From Methylotenera_A sp040387515 (GTDB taxonomy: Bacteria; Pseudomonadota; Gammaproteobacteria; Burkholderiales; Methylophilaceae), in NCBI GenBank assembly GCA_040387515.1, contig JAZKDP010000019.1:38335-102334 (forward strand): a DNA stretch of 64,000 nucleotides, written 5' to 3'. Below, in pieces: positions 17,076-25,573 of the stretch (position 1 is the stretch's first letter; every line of letters starts with the position of its first letter). Below the pieces are notes generated by a model. It saw nothing but the letters and a program-made list of their open reading frames with translations. It had not been told where the DNA came from and made no database searches. A program made the translations under genes and the position numbers.

Positions 17076-17942
17076 ATGAAAAAATTATGGCTACTCATTA
17101 AAACCACTGTTCAATCCTGGAATGACGATTACGCCCCAAGTATGGGCGCAGCGTTGGCGTTTTATACGCTATTTTCAATCGCGCCATTGTTGCTAATTGT
17201 GCTATCCATTATCGGATTGATATTTGGTGAAGAAGCCGCGCGCGGCGAGATAGTCGGGCAATTGCAAAGTTTGATGGGTGAGCAGGGGGCGATGGCGGTG
17301 CAGGCGCTGCTGCAAAATGTTAACAAGCCGACAGAAGGAGTTTTTGCCACCATAGTTGGTATCGTGCTGTTGTTAATAGGTGCTACCAGTGTGTTTGGCG
17401 AACTGCAAAATGCGCTGGATCGCATTTGGCGCGTGCCAGAACGTGCTAAAACCAGCGGCTGGTGGAATTTAATCCATATGCGTTTGCTGTCATTTGGCAT
17501 GATATTAGGCATCGGCTTTATTTCAATGGTGTCTTTGTTGTTAAGTGCTGGCCTTTCTGCCATCAGCAAATGGTGGTCGCCGATATTGAATCATGCAGAA
17601 AATGAATGGATACTATTGTTGAGCAGCCTTAATGCACTTTTCAGTTTTTTAATCACAACAGCCATGTTTGCGCTGATATACAAACTAATGCCACGTGCAA
17701 AAATTCACTGGAAAGATGTATTAATCGGGGCTGTGATTACATCCATTCTATTCAGTGTGGGTAAATCATTAATTGGCGTATACATAGGCACCAGCGCTAT
17801 CGCCAGCGGCTATGGAGCGGCTGGCTCACTGCTGATATTGTTAATGTGGGTTTATTACTCAGCACAAGTGTTTTTGATGGGCGCAGAGTTCACTTGGGTA
17901 TATGCCAACATCTATGGTTCGCGTAAAAGTAAATCCAGTTAG
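17076..17942 (+). CDS. YihY/BrkB-family inner-membrane protein
   Basis: A 288-residue membrane protein with about six helices. The family signature near the N-terminus is DDYAPSMGAALAFYTLFSIAPLL, followed by ALDRIWRVPE and the C-terminal YGAAGSLLILLMWVYYSAQVFLMGAEFT. Members were once called ribonuclease BN in error; a transport or envelope role is proposed but unproven. The ATG at 17076 is consistent with family N-termini (MKKLWLLIKTTVQSW). It is a single-gene unit, and the 241 bp after it hold nothing I can name. Confidence 0.88.
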   Translation: MKKLWLLIKTTVQSWNDDYAPSMGAALAFYTLFSIAPLLLIVLSIIGLIFGEEAARGEIVGQLQSLMGEQGAMAVQALLQNVNKPTEGVFATIVGIVLLLIGATSVFGELQNALDRIWRVPERAKTSGWWNLIHMRLLSFGMILGIGFISMVSLLLSAGLSAISKWWSPILNHAENEWILLLSSLNALFSFLITTAMFALIYKLMPRAKIHWKDVLIGAVITSILFSVGKSLIGVYIGTSAIASGYGAAGSLLILLMWVYYSAQVFLMGAEFTWVYANIYGSRKSKSS

Positions 17943-18183
17943 ACATATCAATATCTTGCAAAAAGTAGCCCAAAACTTATTGTATTAAATCTAAATAACG
18001 AACAGACGATAAAAAAGCATTCACGGCACCGATGACAAACGGCACCAATCAATGCATCTGCATGTGAAGCGGCAAAGAGTATTTCACTCGCTAAGCTAAT
18101 TGAATATGACAGCGTAGTGCAATGAAATTACAAATTTTGCCTAAAAATAATGGTTAACTCTGGCGTAATTAAGTTTGAGCCTA

Positions 18184-18948
18184 TTAAGGTTTAAGCACAG
18201 TAAACCCATATTTAACAAAAACCGCTTTTGCCTTTTCTGATTTTAAATAGTTGTAGAAACCAGATGCTTTAGGTTTCGCGTTTTTGGTTAAGCTTAGCGG
18301 ATACACGATAGCATCATGGCTGGCATCAGGAAAAGCGGCGATGGTTTCTACTTTTTCTGTCACTTTTGCATCTGTTTCATACACAATCCCTGCGTCACAT
18401 TCACCACGTTCGACTAATGTTAAAGCCGCGCGAACGTCTTGTGTGCCAACAATTCGGGTTTTGATTGCATCCCACCAGTTGAGCGCTTTTAAAGATTGCT
18501 TGGCATAAATTCCTGCAGGAACAGATTCTGCTTCACCCGTGCATAATTTGCCAGCAAAAGCGTTATTAAAACTAAAGTCCTGTTTCATGTCCACTTTAAA
18601 GGCTTTGCCTTTTGGGGCAATCAGCACAAGGCGATTACCTAGCAGGTTCGTTTTGCTATCCGTTTTTAGCAAGTCTTTTTCTTGTAGGTAATTCATCCAT
18701 TTAGTGTCGGCGGAAATGAAAATATCTGCTGGCGCGCCATTTTCAATTTGCTTGGCGAGCATGGAGGACGCAGCCAAAGACGTTTGAATTTTTTGCGGGC
18801 TTTCACTTTCATATGCAGTCACTATTTCTAAAATAGCATTGGTTAAACTGGCAGCAGCAAACACGGTGACTTTTTGTTCTGCAATCGCACTGCTTGTGAT
18901 GCAGGCGAATACGATGGAAATAGTTAAGTCGAGAATATTTTTTGTCAT
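18184..18948 (-). CDS. modA: Molybdate ABC transporter substrate-binding protein
   Basis: Periplasmic molybdate/tungstate-binding protein of 254 residues with a signal peptide (about 1-23, ending SSAIAE). Landmarks are VFAAASLTNA at the start of the mature chain, the oxyanion-site Ser in SLAASSMLAKQIENGAPADIFISAD, and VRAALTLVERGECDAGIVYETDA. No modB or modC follows in the window, so the permease must be elsewhere or lost. The gene is preceded by a 477-bp interval with a ModE-box-like site, and a ModE-type regulator gene lies upstream on the same strand. Its expression is probably molybdate-controlled. Confidence 0.93.
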   Translation of the reverse strand: MTKNILDLTISIVFACITSSAIAEQKVTVFAAASLTNAILEIVTAYESESPQKIQTSLAASSMLAKQIENGAPADIFISADTKWMNYLQEKDLLKTDSKTNLLGNRLVLIAPKGKAFKVDMKQDFSFNNAFAGKLCTGEAESVPAGIYAKQSLKALNWWDAIKTRIVGTQDVRAALTLVERGECDAGIVYETDAKVTEKVETIAAFPDASHDAIVYPLSLTKNAKPKASGFYNYLKSEKAKAVFVKYGFTVLKP

Positions 18949-19283
18949 ATTGTTTTCCTATTTAATAATGGTTAAAAAATGCGAAATGTGAAATCATTTA
19001 CTTCATCTGCCAACAGTGGGGTTGACCATCCGATCATTGTGACGATTGCCCAATGAATTTTCTTATACTTAACTCCCATTTTATTGCCTTTCTGACTATT
19101 TAACTGTTTATCGGAATGCGATATTGAGTGATTTATTCTGTTGTTTATTTATTTTCTATCAATTGATTGCCGCCGTTGGTAATCAGTATCTTCAGTGCAT
19201 TTGTCATCAATACCTAAGATGAGTTTTGCTTAATTTGAGAGCGGTTTTTAGGCCAATTACCATCAGAAACATACTTCTAATCT

Positions 19284-19333
19284 CGCTATTCCCATTTAAT
19301 CATAATTAACGCTATTTTCAAATGGGAATAGCG
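19284..19333. promoter_or_regulatory. ModE-box-like inverted repeats upstream of modA
   Basis: The interval 18949-19425 has no gene. Within it, CGCTATT occurs at 19284-19290 and 19310-19316 and inverted (AATAGCG) at 19327-19333. The last two form a 24-bp site, CGCTATTT-N8-GAATAGCG, with the spacing of the E. coli ModE operator. The outer pair extends to a perfect 14-bp inverted repeat (19284-19297 / 19320-19333). It lies 336 bp before modA, which is far for direct repression, so a promoter near it would give a long leader. Confidence 0.6.
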
Positions 19334-19425
19334 ATAGGCGCATAAAGTTACGTGCCATGATAATGAGGAGTATTTGAAGCGATACGTACTTAAAGACTTA
19401 AGTGTAGATAATTGAAAGAGGGGCG

Positions 19426-19776
19426 TTATTCTGAAGTTTTAATCTGAGACAGGATTTGATTAAGTTCTACTTGTGCAGCAGTAGATGATTTAGTCACTAG
19501 ATCTCTGTAGCTTTTGAGAATGCTATGACCAAAATCAGAAAGGTGCGCGCCGCCGCCATGATGACCGCCAGGTGAGCTGATAACCAACGGTTGGTTGAAA
19601 CATTTATTCATCACATCCACTAACTCCCACGCTCTGCGATAAGACATTTTCATCTGCCTTGCCGCAGAAGAAATGGAGCCGCATGCATCAATGGCGTCTA
19701 ATAAATCTGCTTTGCCCGGACCCATTGCAGTTGCTTTTCCATTGGCTATTCTTATTTTGAGTGATTCATTCATCAT
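19426..19776 (-). CDS. modE: Short ModE-type winged-helix regulator (no Mop domains)
   Basis: A 116-residue protein equal to the N-terminal DNA-binding domain of ModE. It has the helix-turn-helix with GSISSAARQMKMSYRRAWELVDVMN (about residues 33-57) and the loop segment SSPGGHHGGGAHLSDFG. The C-terminal molybdate-binding Mop domains of E. coli ModE are absent, a common variant. With no Mop domain, molybdate sensing must use the short form itself or a partner. The protein presumably binds the CGCTATT repeats between it and modA. The start ATG may be either of two consecutive Met codons. Confidence 0.85.
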   Translation of the reverse strand: MMNESLKIRIANGKATAMGPGKADLLDAIDACGSISSAARQMKMSYRRAWELVDVMNKCFNQPLVISSPGGHHGGGAHLSDFGHSILKSYRDLVTKSSTAAQVELNQILSQIKTSE

Positions 19777-20085
19777 TTATGCAGTTTTTTAATGGTTAAC
19801 AAGTGGAGTCTATGTCACCTGAGCAAGTATTTAAACCCTATTTTTAGATGATAAACGTTTGTCATTTTTGATGGAAATGAATTTATCCGGTGAGGGTTCA
19901 TCGCTCTCATATACTTTGAGTCGCTTATGTCAGTGTCTGACAGTCAAGTCTGACGCCAAATTGCTGATTTATCTGATATTTAATCTTTTAAAAAAACGAG
20001 AAACTGTGGTTTCTGGCTAATCAACCTTAAAGTTGAAATACATGGCCCTAATCTGATTGCTTTAAAGATTTTAGGAGAAATTTAT
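19777..20085. other. Intergenic region with one short palindrome
   Basis: This 309-bp divergent interval holds no gene I can support. The only structure noted is TGTCAG-TGT-CTGACA at 19928-19942, followed by a further AGTCTGAC half-match at 19947. It could be a regulator site for the gene starting at 20086. Confidence 0.3.
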
Positions 20086-20544
20086 ATGATTAACAATGAC
20101 GAAGCTATCTCAGTACTTAACGATTTAATTGAGGTTTCCAAAGATGGCGAAAAAGGTTTTCTTCAATCATCAGAAGGTGTAGATGATTCCAAATTAAAAG
20201 CCTACTTTTTACATCGCTCGCATGAAGTGAAGCAAAGTGTCTATGAGCTTCAGGCATTGGTACGTGAGTTAGGTGGCAAACCTGCGGATTCAGCATCAAT
20301 CAGTGGCTATTTACATCGTCGCTGGATAGACATTAAAACCGCTATTACTCGTAATGACAATTTGGCAGTGCTAAATGAAGTGGAGCGCGGCGAGGATGTG
20401 GCGCTGAATGCCTATCGTGAAGCATCTAATAAAGCATTACCAGCAGCGGCGAACTTGCTTATTTTGCGTCAGCTTAAAGGTGCGCAGCGTAACCATGACG
20501 AAGTAAAACAATTGCGTGATGCATTTGAATTGCAGGCGCACTAA
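20086..20544 (+). CDS. PA2169-family four-helix-bundle protein (DUF2383)
   Basis: A 152-residue soluble, almost all-helical protein of the PA2169/DUF2383 ferritin-like type. It begins MINNDEAISVLNDLIEVSKDGEKGF, with GYLHRRWIDIKTAI in the middle and a helical tail with RQLKGAQRNHDEVKQLRDAF. The ribosome site AGGAG is nine bases upstream of the ATG. Family members are stress-induced in several proteobacteria, and no biochemical activity is assigned. The next gene, 85 bp downstream on the same strand, encodes a small exported protein. The two may share a promoter in the preceding gap. Confidence 0.82.
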   Translation: MINNDEAISVLNDLIEVSKDGEKGFLQSSEGVDDSKLKAYFLHRSHEVKQSVYELQALVRELGGKPADSASISGYLHRRWIDIKTAITRNDNLAVLNEVERGEDVALNAYREASNKALPAAANLLILRQLKGAQRNHDEVKQLRDAFELQAH

Positions 20545-20629
20545 AACTCAATAATAAAACCAGCTAGCCTAGATAAATAAAATAGGTGAGTAACTGGTTT
20601 TATTTTCTATATTTTATTAAGGAATCAAA

Positions 20630-21028
20630 ATGAATCAATTTATTGCAAGTATCTTTGCTGCAGCAATTACCTTTAGCGCAGTCTCGGCTATTTCTGCAAC
20701 GACGACTGAGAACGCGGATGACGCAAGTAGCATCGGCACCTCAGAAACGCCACAAATTAAACAACAGGATAGACGTGTTGATAAGGGCGCAATTGAAACC
20801 AACACAGGTAGCGTGAATGATCCAGCCAGTAATTTAGGCAATTCTGAATCTCCTCAAATTGTTGAGCAAAACAAGCGAGTTGACAAAGGGCCTGCTCAAA
20901 ATGTGACGGAAGGTGAGTACACCAAAAAAAGCAGGCTGCTTAAAACAAAAGAAAAGAATGCTGGTACAACCAAAGGTAATAAAGTGCAACCTAGCCAACC
21001 AGAAGGTGCAGCGCCAGCAACGAAATAA
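20630..21028 (+). CDS. Small exported protein with a two-fold internal repeat
   Basis: A 132-residue protein with a Sec signal peptide (about 1-23) and then a hydrophilic, probably unstructured chain. Two imperfect repeats are visible: GTSETPQIKQQDRRVDKGAI and GNSESPQIVEQNKRVDKGPA, about 40 residues apart. The core S-E-(T/S)-PQI-(K/V)-x-Q-(D/N)-(R/K)-RVDKG is well conserved. The tail is Lys-rich and ends EGAAPATK. I recognise no family. The ribosome site AAGGAA precedes the ATG. A strong terminator hairpin follows, so this ends the unit that may begin with the PA2169 gene. Confidence 0.75.
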   Translation: MNQFIASIFAAAITFSAVSAISATTTENADDASSIGTSETPQIKQQDRRVDKGAIETNTGSVNDPASNLGNSESPQIVEQNKRVDKGPAQNVTEGEYTKKSRLLKTKEKNAGTTKGNKVQPSQPEGAAPATK

Positions 21029-21063
21029 TATTCATTAACTAATATTGATTGAACAGCATCAAT

Positions 21064-21100
21064 AAAAAGCAGGATAACTTTTAAAGTTATCCTGCTTTTT
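21064..21100. terminator. Long rho-independent terminator
   Basis: Perfect 17-bp stem (arms 21064-21080 and 21084-21100) with a three-base loop, flanked by A5 and T5. The inner stem contains GCAGGATAACTT. It can end transcription in either direction, here mainly that of the gene ending at 21028. Confidence 0.9.
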
Positions 21101-21246
21101 ATTTTGTTTTTATGATGAAAAATATCTTCGCGTTGATTGCACATTTAGACTCCGCGCTAAAATAATAGTGCATTAACGATGCGCACTTAAATGGTGCGTC
21201 CTAACGTTGCATGTTGTAGAATTGCGACCAGTTTTGTCCTTGGATA

Positions 21247-22437
21247 TTGAGTGTGAATAAATTTGCAGATTGGATAAAAGGCTTTGCTCCCGAGCCTATT
21301 TCCATTAACTATACAGAACGCTTACGCGCTTGCACCGGCGCTTTAGTCGGCATATTGTTGACCGGCCTTGTGACCTATTTAATTGAAGGAAACGCCGAGA
21401 CTCTTCCGTATTTAATCGCTCCGATTGGTGCTTCTGCCGTTCTTTTGTTTGCGGTACCTTCTAGCCCTTTGGCGCAACCATGGTCTATTATCGGCGGCAA
21501 CATTTCTGCTGCGCTGGTTGGTGTGACATGTGCGCTTTGGATTAGTAATCTCGCCGTAGCGGCTGCGTTTGCTGTTGGCATATCAATTGCGGTGATGTTT
21601 GCTTTGCGCTGCTTGCATCCGCCCAGTGGTGCAGTAGCACTGACTGCTGTATTAGGCGGGCCTTCCATTATTGAGCAAGGTTATGGTTTCGTACTTTCTC
21701 CCGTCGCTATTAACTCCTTGTTATTGCTGGGCGTTGCGCTTATTTTTAATAATATAACGCGCCGACCTTATCCGCATGCAGTAAAGGTTCTAGATTCCCA
21801 TCAAACAAAAGATATCCCGCCAGAAATGCGCTTTGGGTTTACGCCGGAAGATTTGAATGAAGTACTGAAACAATATAACCAAGTGTTGGATGTGAGCCGT
21901 GACGATTTGCAAACGCTATTGCAACAAACGGAGATGCACGCTTATCGTCGCCGTTTTGGTGAAATCACTTGTGCGGACATTATGTCGAAAGACGTTGTAA
22001 GCGTGGAGTTTGGCACGGAATTGGAAGATGCTTGGGCGCTATTAAGAAAACATAAAATCAAAGCATTGCCAGTGATTGATCGGGCGCGTCGCGTGATTGG
22101 CATCATCACTCAAATCGATTTTATGAAAAATGCCGATTTAGAAGTGTATGAAGGATTTGAAACTAAGCTTAAGCGCTTTATTAAAACGACCACTTCACTA
22201 TATTCAGAAAAACCAGAAGTAGCAGGGCAAATTATGAGTTCTCCTGCGGTAACTGCAAATCTTAATATGCATATTATCGAGTTGATTCCATTAATGACGC
22301 AGCAGCGAGTGCATCATCATATTCCAGTAGTGGATGACAATCGCCGATTGGTCGGTATCGTTACCCAATCTGACTTGGTGTCTGCGCTTTATCATGGACG
22401 CATTGCTAATACGCGCACATTGGGCTTATCGTCTTAG
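21247..22437 (+). CDS. HPP-family membrane protein with two CBS domains
   Basis: A 396-residue protein. The N-terminal half is an HPP integral-membrane domain (four or five helices, about residues 25-175) with the signature LRCLHPPSGAVALTAVLGG around 121-138. The C-terminal half has paired CBS domains (about 232-290 and 325-385) in the cytoplasm, expected to bind adenine nucleotides. HPP proteins are thought to move nitrite or other small anions, so nucleotide gating is an inference. The start is TTG 21247 or GTG 21253; neither has a strong ribosome site. Confidence 0.88.
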   Translation: MSVNKFADWIKGFAPEPISINYTERLRACTGALVGILLTGLVTYLIEGNAETLPYLIAPIGASAVLLFAVPSSPLAQPWSIIGGNISAALVGVTCALWISNLAVAAAFAVGISIAVMFALRCLHPPSGAVALTAVLGGPSIIEQGYGFVLSPVAINSLLLLGVALIFNNITRRPYPHAVKVLDSHQTKDIPPEMRFGFTPEDLNEVLKQYNQVLDVSRDDLQTLLQQTEMHAYRRRFGEITCADIMSKDVVSVEFGTELEDAWALLRKHKIKALPVIDRARRVIGIITQIDFMKNADLEVYEGFETKLKRFIKTTTSLYSEKPEVAGQIMSSPAVTANLNMHIIELIPLMTQQRVHHHIPVVDDNRRLVGIVTQSDLVSALYHGRIANTRTLGLSS

Positions 22438-22538
22438 TATTTGCTGTATTGAAGAATGTCGTAGTAGATATGTCATATTCATGCACAATTTATGCAGTAT
22501 GATTCAGTCTAAATCTTAAGTTGTAGGCACAAAAAAGT

Positions 22539-23558
22539 ATGGCTATATTAATTACAGGTGGCGCGGGCTATATTGGCTCGCACACTAGCGTGCAAATGTT
22601 GGCGGCTGGGCATGAGATTGTCATCGTGGACAATCTATCCAACAGTTCGCAAGAGTCACTTAAGCGCGTGGCAAAAATTTCTGGCAAAACATTTCCGTTT
22701 ATTCAGGCAGATATTCGCGACAAACAGGCCATGTGCGCTGTTTTTAAAGCACATGCTATCAGCGCAGTGATACATTTTGCTGGACTTAAAGCGGTGGGTG
22801 AGTCAGCTGAAAAACCACAGTTGTATTACGATAACAATGTTGTCGGCAGTCTGAATTTGTTTGAAGTGATGGCTGAGTTTAACGTTAGGAATATCGTATT
22901 CAGTTCGTCTGCAACCGTGTATGGCGACCCTGCCAGCGTACCGATTAAAGAAGATTTTCCACTTAGTGCGACCAACCCATACGGCCGTTCTAAGTTGATG
23001 ATTGAAGATATTCTGCGCGATTTACACAAGGCAGATAACACATGGCGCATTGCCTTGTTGCGCTATTTTAATCCGATTGGTGCACATAGCAGCGGCTTGA
23101 TTGGTGAAGATCCAAATGGCATACCAAATAATTTATTGCCGTACGTAGCACAAGTGGCAGTGGGGCGTTTGGCGAAACTGCGCGTATTTGGCAATGATTA
23201 CGCCACGCACGATGGTACCGGCGTACGCGATTATATTCATGTGATGGATTTAGCCGATGGGCATGTAGCGGCATTAGATTATCTGGCTAAGAATCAAAAC
23301 ATGATTACAGTTAACTTGGGCACGGGTATTGGCTACAGCGTACTAGATGTAGTGAATGCCTTTGCAAAAAGCAGCGCAAAAGATATCCCCTATGAAATAT
23401 TGCCAAGACGTTTGGGTGATGTGGCGATTAACTATGCGGATGCCAATGTGGCAAAAGAGTTGCTGGACTGGCATGCAAGCCGCAGTTTAGAGGAAATGTG
23501 CGCTGATACTTGGCGCTGGCAGGCTAATAATCCGAATGGGTTTAACGCGGCGGGCTAG
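22539..23558 (+). CDS. galE: UDP-glucose 4-epimerase
   Basis: Interconverts UDP-glucose and UDP-galactose for surface polysaccharide synthesis. It is a full-length extended SDR of 339 residues. The NAD-binding GGAGYIGSHT is at residues 7-16, catalytic S124 lies in SSSATVYG, and Y148/K152 are in the NPYGRSK motif. C-terminal substrate contacts include LRYFNPIGAHSSG. Encoded alone, about 100 bp after the HPP-CBS gene on the same strand. No glycosyltransferases are adjacent. Confidence 0.96.
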   Translation: MAILITGGAGYIGSHTSVQMLAAGHEIVIVDNLSNSSQESLKRVAKISGKTFPFIQADIRDKQAMCAVFKAHAISAVIHFAGLKAVGESAEKPQLYYDNNVVGSLNLFEVMAEFNVRNIVFSSSATVYGDPASVPIKEDFPLSATNPYGRSKLMIEDILRDLHKADNTWRIALLRYFNPIGAHSSGLIGEDPNGIPNNLLPYVAQVAVGRLAKLRVFGNDYATHDGTGVRDYIHVMDLADGHVAALDYLAKNQNMITVNLGTGIGYSVLDVVNAFAKSSAKDIPYEILPRRLGDVAINYADANVAKELLDWHASRSLEEMCADTWRWQANNPNGFNAAG

Positions 23559-23644
23559 ATTTAAATATTTACTAGATTTAAGTTTTAAAAGCCAAACTCA
23601 CTGCTTTTAAGTGTACTTTTTAATAGTTAAGCTTAAACAAAGCC

Positions 23645-23830
23645 TTAAAAAACAAAATGCGCGCGCGGTGCTTGTTCTTGCAGGTTGATGTGCTCTAAAT
23701 TTAAACGAATGATGTCATCTACAGTGGTTGTACCAACACCGATTGACTCTAAATGTTCATCGTCTGTTTCTATTAGTTCTGGCGCAAAATGTTCATAGCG
23801 TAATTCACGTAATCTAGTTAAAAGTTTCAT
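23645..23830 (-). CDS. Small conserved-looking acidic protein (61 residues)
   Basis: The frame is open further upstream to an ATG at 23974. However, the internal ATG at 23830 has an ideal ribosome site (AGGAG, seven bases upstream) and gives MKLLTRLRELRYEHFAPELI.., so I take the short form. The protein is acidic in the middle (ETDDEHLESIGVGTTTVDDI), ends RAHFVF, and has no membrane segment or Cys. It looks like the small cytosolic proteins of Methylophilaceae with no assigned function. It converges with galE. Confidence 0.6.
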   Translation of the reverse strand: MKLLTRLRELRYEHFAPELIETDDEHLESIGVGTTTVDDIIRLNLEHINLQEQAPRAHFVF

Positions 23831-24110
23831 GGATGATCTCCTAATAAAAATAACAGTATCACCGTTGAATATGTCAGTTTGATTGTACATATATGTCAGT
23901 TTGATGATTAGGTATCTTGAGCCGTCATCAAAATAACTGTCTTGCGGAGTAATAGTTGGTTTTGCATGAGGCAAATCACGGCATCATTCAGGGATAATTT
24001 ATTGACAAATTTAGGTCTATTAAAAACTTAAGATAAAAGCTAACACAGTACAAAACGCGCTGTATTAATACATTAAATTGCCTTAGAAAAACGATTAACT
24101 ACCCATAATT

Positions 24111-25529
24111 ATGTTGCCAGTCATTACCTATTTAGATCTTGAAACCACTGGCGCGACGCCATTGCGCGATCGGATTACTGAAATAGCATTGGTGCGTTTT
24201 GAGCATGGCGTAGAAGTCGCGCGCTGGCAAACTTTGGTTAATCCAGAACAGCCGATTCCGCCATTTATTCAACAATTAACCACGATTAATAATGAAATGG
24301 TCGCCAATGCGCCTGTTTTTGCTGAGGTGGCGGATACGCTGCTGAGTTTTCTAGAAGGCTCTGTGTTGGCTGCGCACAATGTGCGTTTTGATCACGGCTT
24401 TATCAAGGCGGAATTTAAGCGCATCGGCATTACTTTTCGGCAAAAAGTGTTGTGCACGGTCAAGCTTTCGCGCCTGCTTTATCCGCAACACAAAAGTCAT
24501 GGTTTAGATGCGATTATGCAGCGACATAATTTGACAACGATTGCCCGCCATCGCGCCATGGGCGATGTGGAAGTGATGTTGGCATTTTTGGAATCAGCAA
24601 AGTTAGAGCTGGGCGAAGCGCCGATTCTGCGTGCAGCGGCGCAGTTGATGAGTCAGCCAACATTGCCATCACATTTAGATGCAACATTAGTGGACGATAT
24701 GCCCGAAACGCCTGGTGTTTACTTGTTTTATGGCGAAAACGATTTGCCGCTTTATATCGGTAAAAGTGTGAATATTCGTGCGCGCGTGTTGTCGCATTTT
24801 AGTTCAGATCAAGCATCGACTAAGGAAATGCGCATCTCTCAAGAAATCAAGCATATTGAATGGATAACAACGGCGGGTGATTTTAGTGCTTTGTTGTTGG
24901 AGTCTAAATTAATTAAAGAGCGCCAGCCAATTTATAATCGTCAATTGCGAAACGAGCGGCAACTATGCAGCTGGAAATTACATCCTGATCCACAAGCCAA
25001 AATTTTGTTAACGCTAGTGCGTGAAAGTGATATTAATCCAGCTGAATTAGGTGTGCTTTTTGGTACCTTTAAAAGTAAACGCCAAGCGATAGAAGCGTTG
25101 CGCAAAATAGCCGAAGCGCATCAGCTATGTCCGCGCTTATTAGGCTTAGAACCAGCAGGAAATGGGGCGTGTTTTTCTAGCCAAATCAAACGTTGCAAAG
25201 GTGTTTGCAGCGGTCGCGAGTCGCCCGAAATACATTATCTACGTTTGCAACAAGCATTAATGGCGCACAAGCTTAAAACGTGGCCATACGCTGGCAAGAT
25301 TGGTATTCGCGAACAGAATACAGAAAATGACAAAGTACAATTGCACGTTTTTGAGTATTGGACTTATCTTGGCGCGATTGAGCGTGAGTCAGACTTAAGC
25401 GAACTACTGCAAGAAAAAGTCGAATTTAAATTTGATCTAGATTCCTATAAATTGTTATTAAAGGCGTTTAATCATCCCAAAACCCACATTGTTGAATTGC
25501 CTACAAAAGCAGATTCTTTGCCCAGTTAA
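24111..25529 (+). CDS. DEDDh exonuclease fused to GIY-YIG (Cho/UvrC-like) nuclease
   Basis: A 472-residue fusion. Residues 1-165 form a DnaQ/PolC-epsilon type 3'-5' exonuclease with D9, E11 (YLDLET), D94, H147 and D152 (HRAMGD). Residues 195-275 form a GIY-YIG domain like UvrC's N-terminus, with GVY at 202-204, YIG at 215-217, the following Arg and the distal Glu in LLLESKLIKERQP. Cys-bearing and C-terminal segments resemble Cho. It probably cuts 3' of lesions in nucleotide excision repair and trims DNA. It lies 44 bp before recQ on the same strand, suggesting a small DNA-repair unit. Confidence 0.9.
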   Translation: MLPVITYLDLETTGATPLRDRITEIALVRFEHGVEVARWQTLVNPEQPIPPFIQQLTTINNEMVANAPVFAEVADTLLSFLEGSVLAAHNVRFDHGFIKAEFKRIGITFRQKVLCTVKLSRLLYPQHKSHGLDAIMQRHNLTTIARHRAMGDVEVMLAFLESAKLELGEAPILRAAAQLMSQPTLPSHLDATLVDDMPETPGVYLFYGENDLPLYIGKSVNIRARVLSHFSSDQASTKEMRISQEIKHIEWITTAGDFSALLLESKLIKERQPIYNRQLRNERQLCSWKLHPDPQAKILLTLVRESDINPAELGVLFGTFKSKRQAIEALRKIAEAHQLCPRLLGLEPAGNGACFSSQIKRCKGVCSGRESPEIHYLRLQQALMAHKLKTWPYAGKIGIREQNTENDKVQLHVFEYWTYLGAIERESDLSELLQEKVEFKFDLDSYKLLLKAFNHPKTHIVELPTKADSLPS

Positions 25530-25573
25530 TATAAAAGTCATTTGCCTTAAAGCAAGCTGATTCGCGGTGTACA

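Noticed and set aside
18949..19283. Molybdenum-cofactor riboswitch in the modA leader
   Set aside because: I could not find the conserved core sequences; the long leader alone is not evidence.
23831..23974. N-terminal extension of the 61-residue protein
   Set aside because: The internal ATG has an ideal ribosome site, while the upstream ATG has none and the extension looks non-coding.
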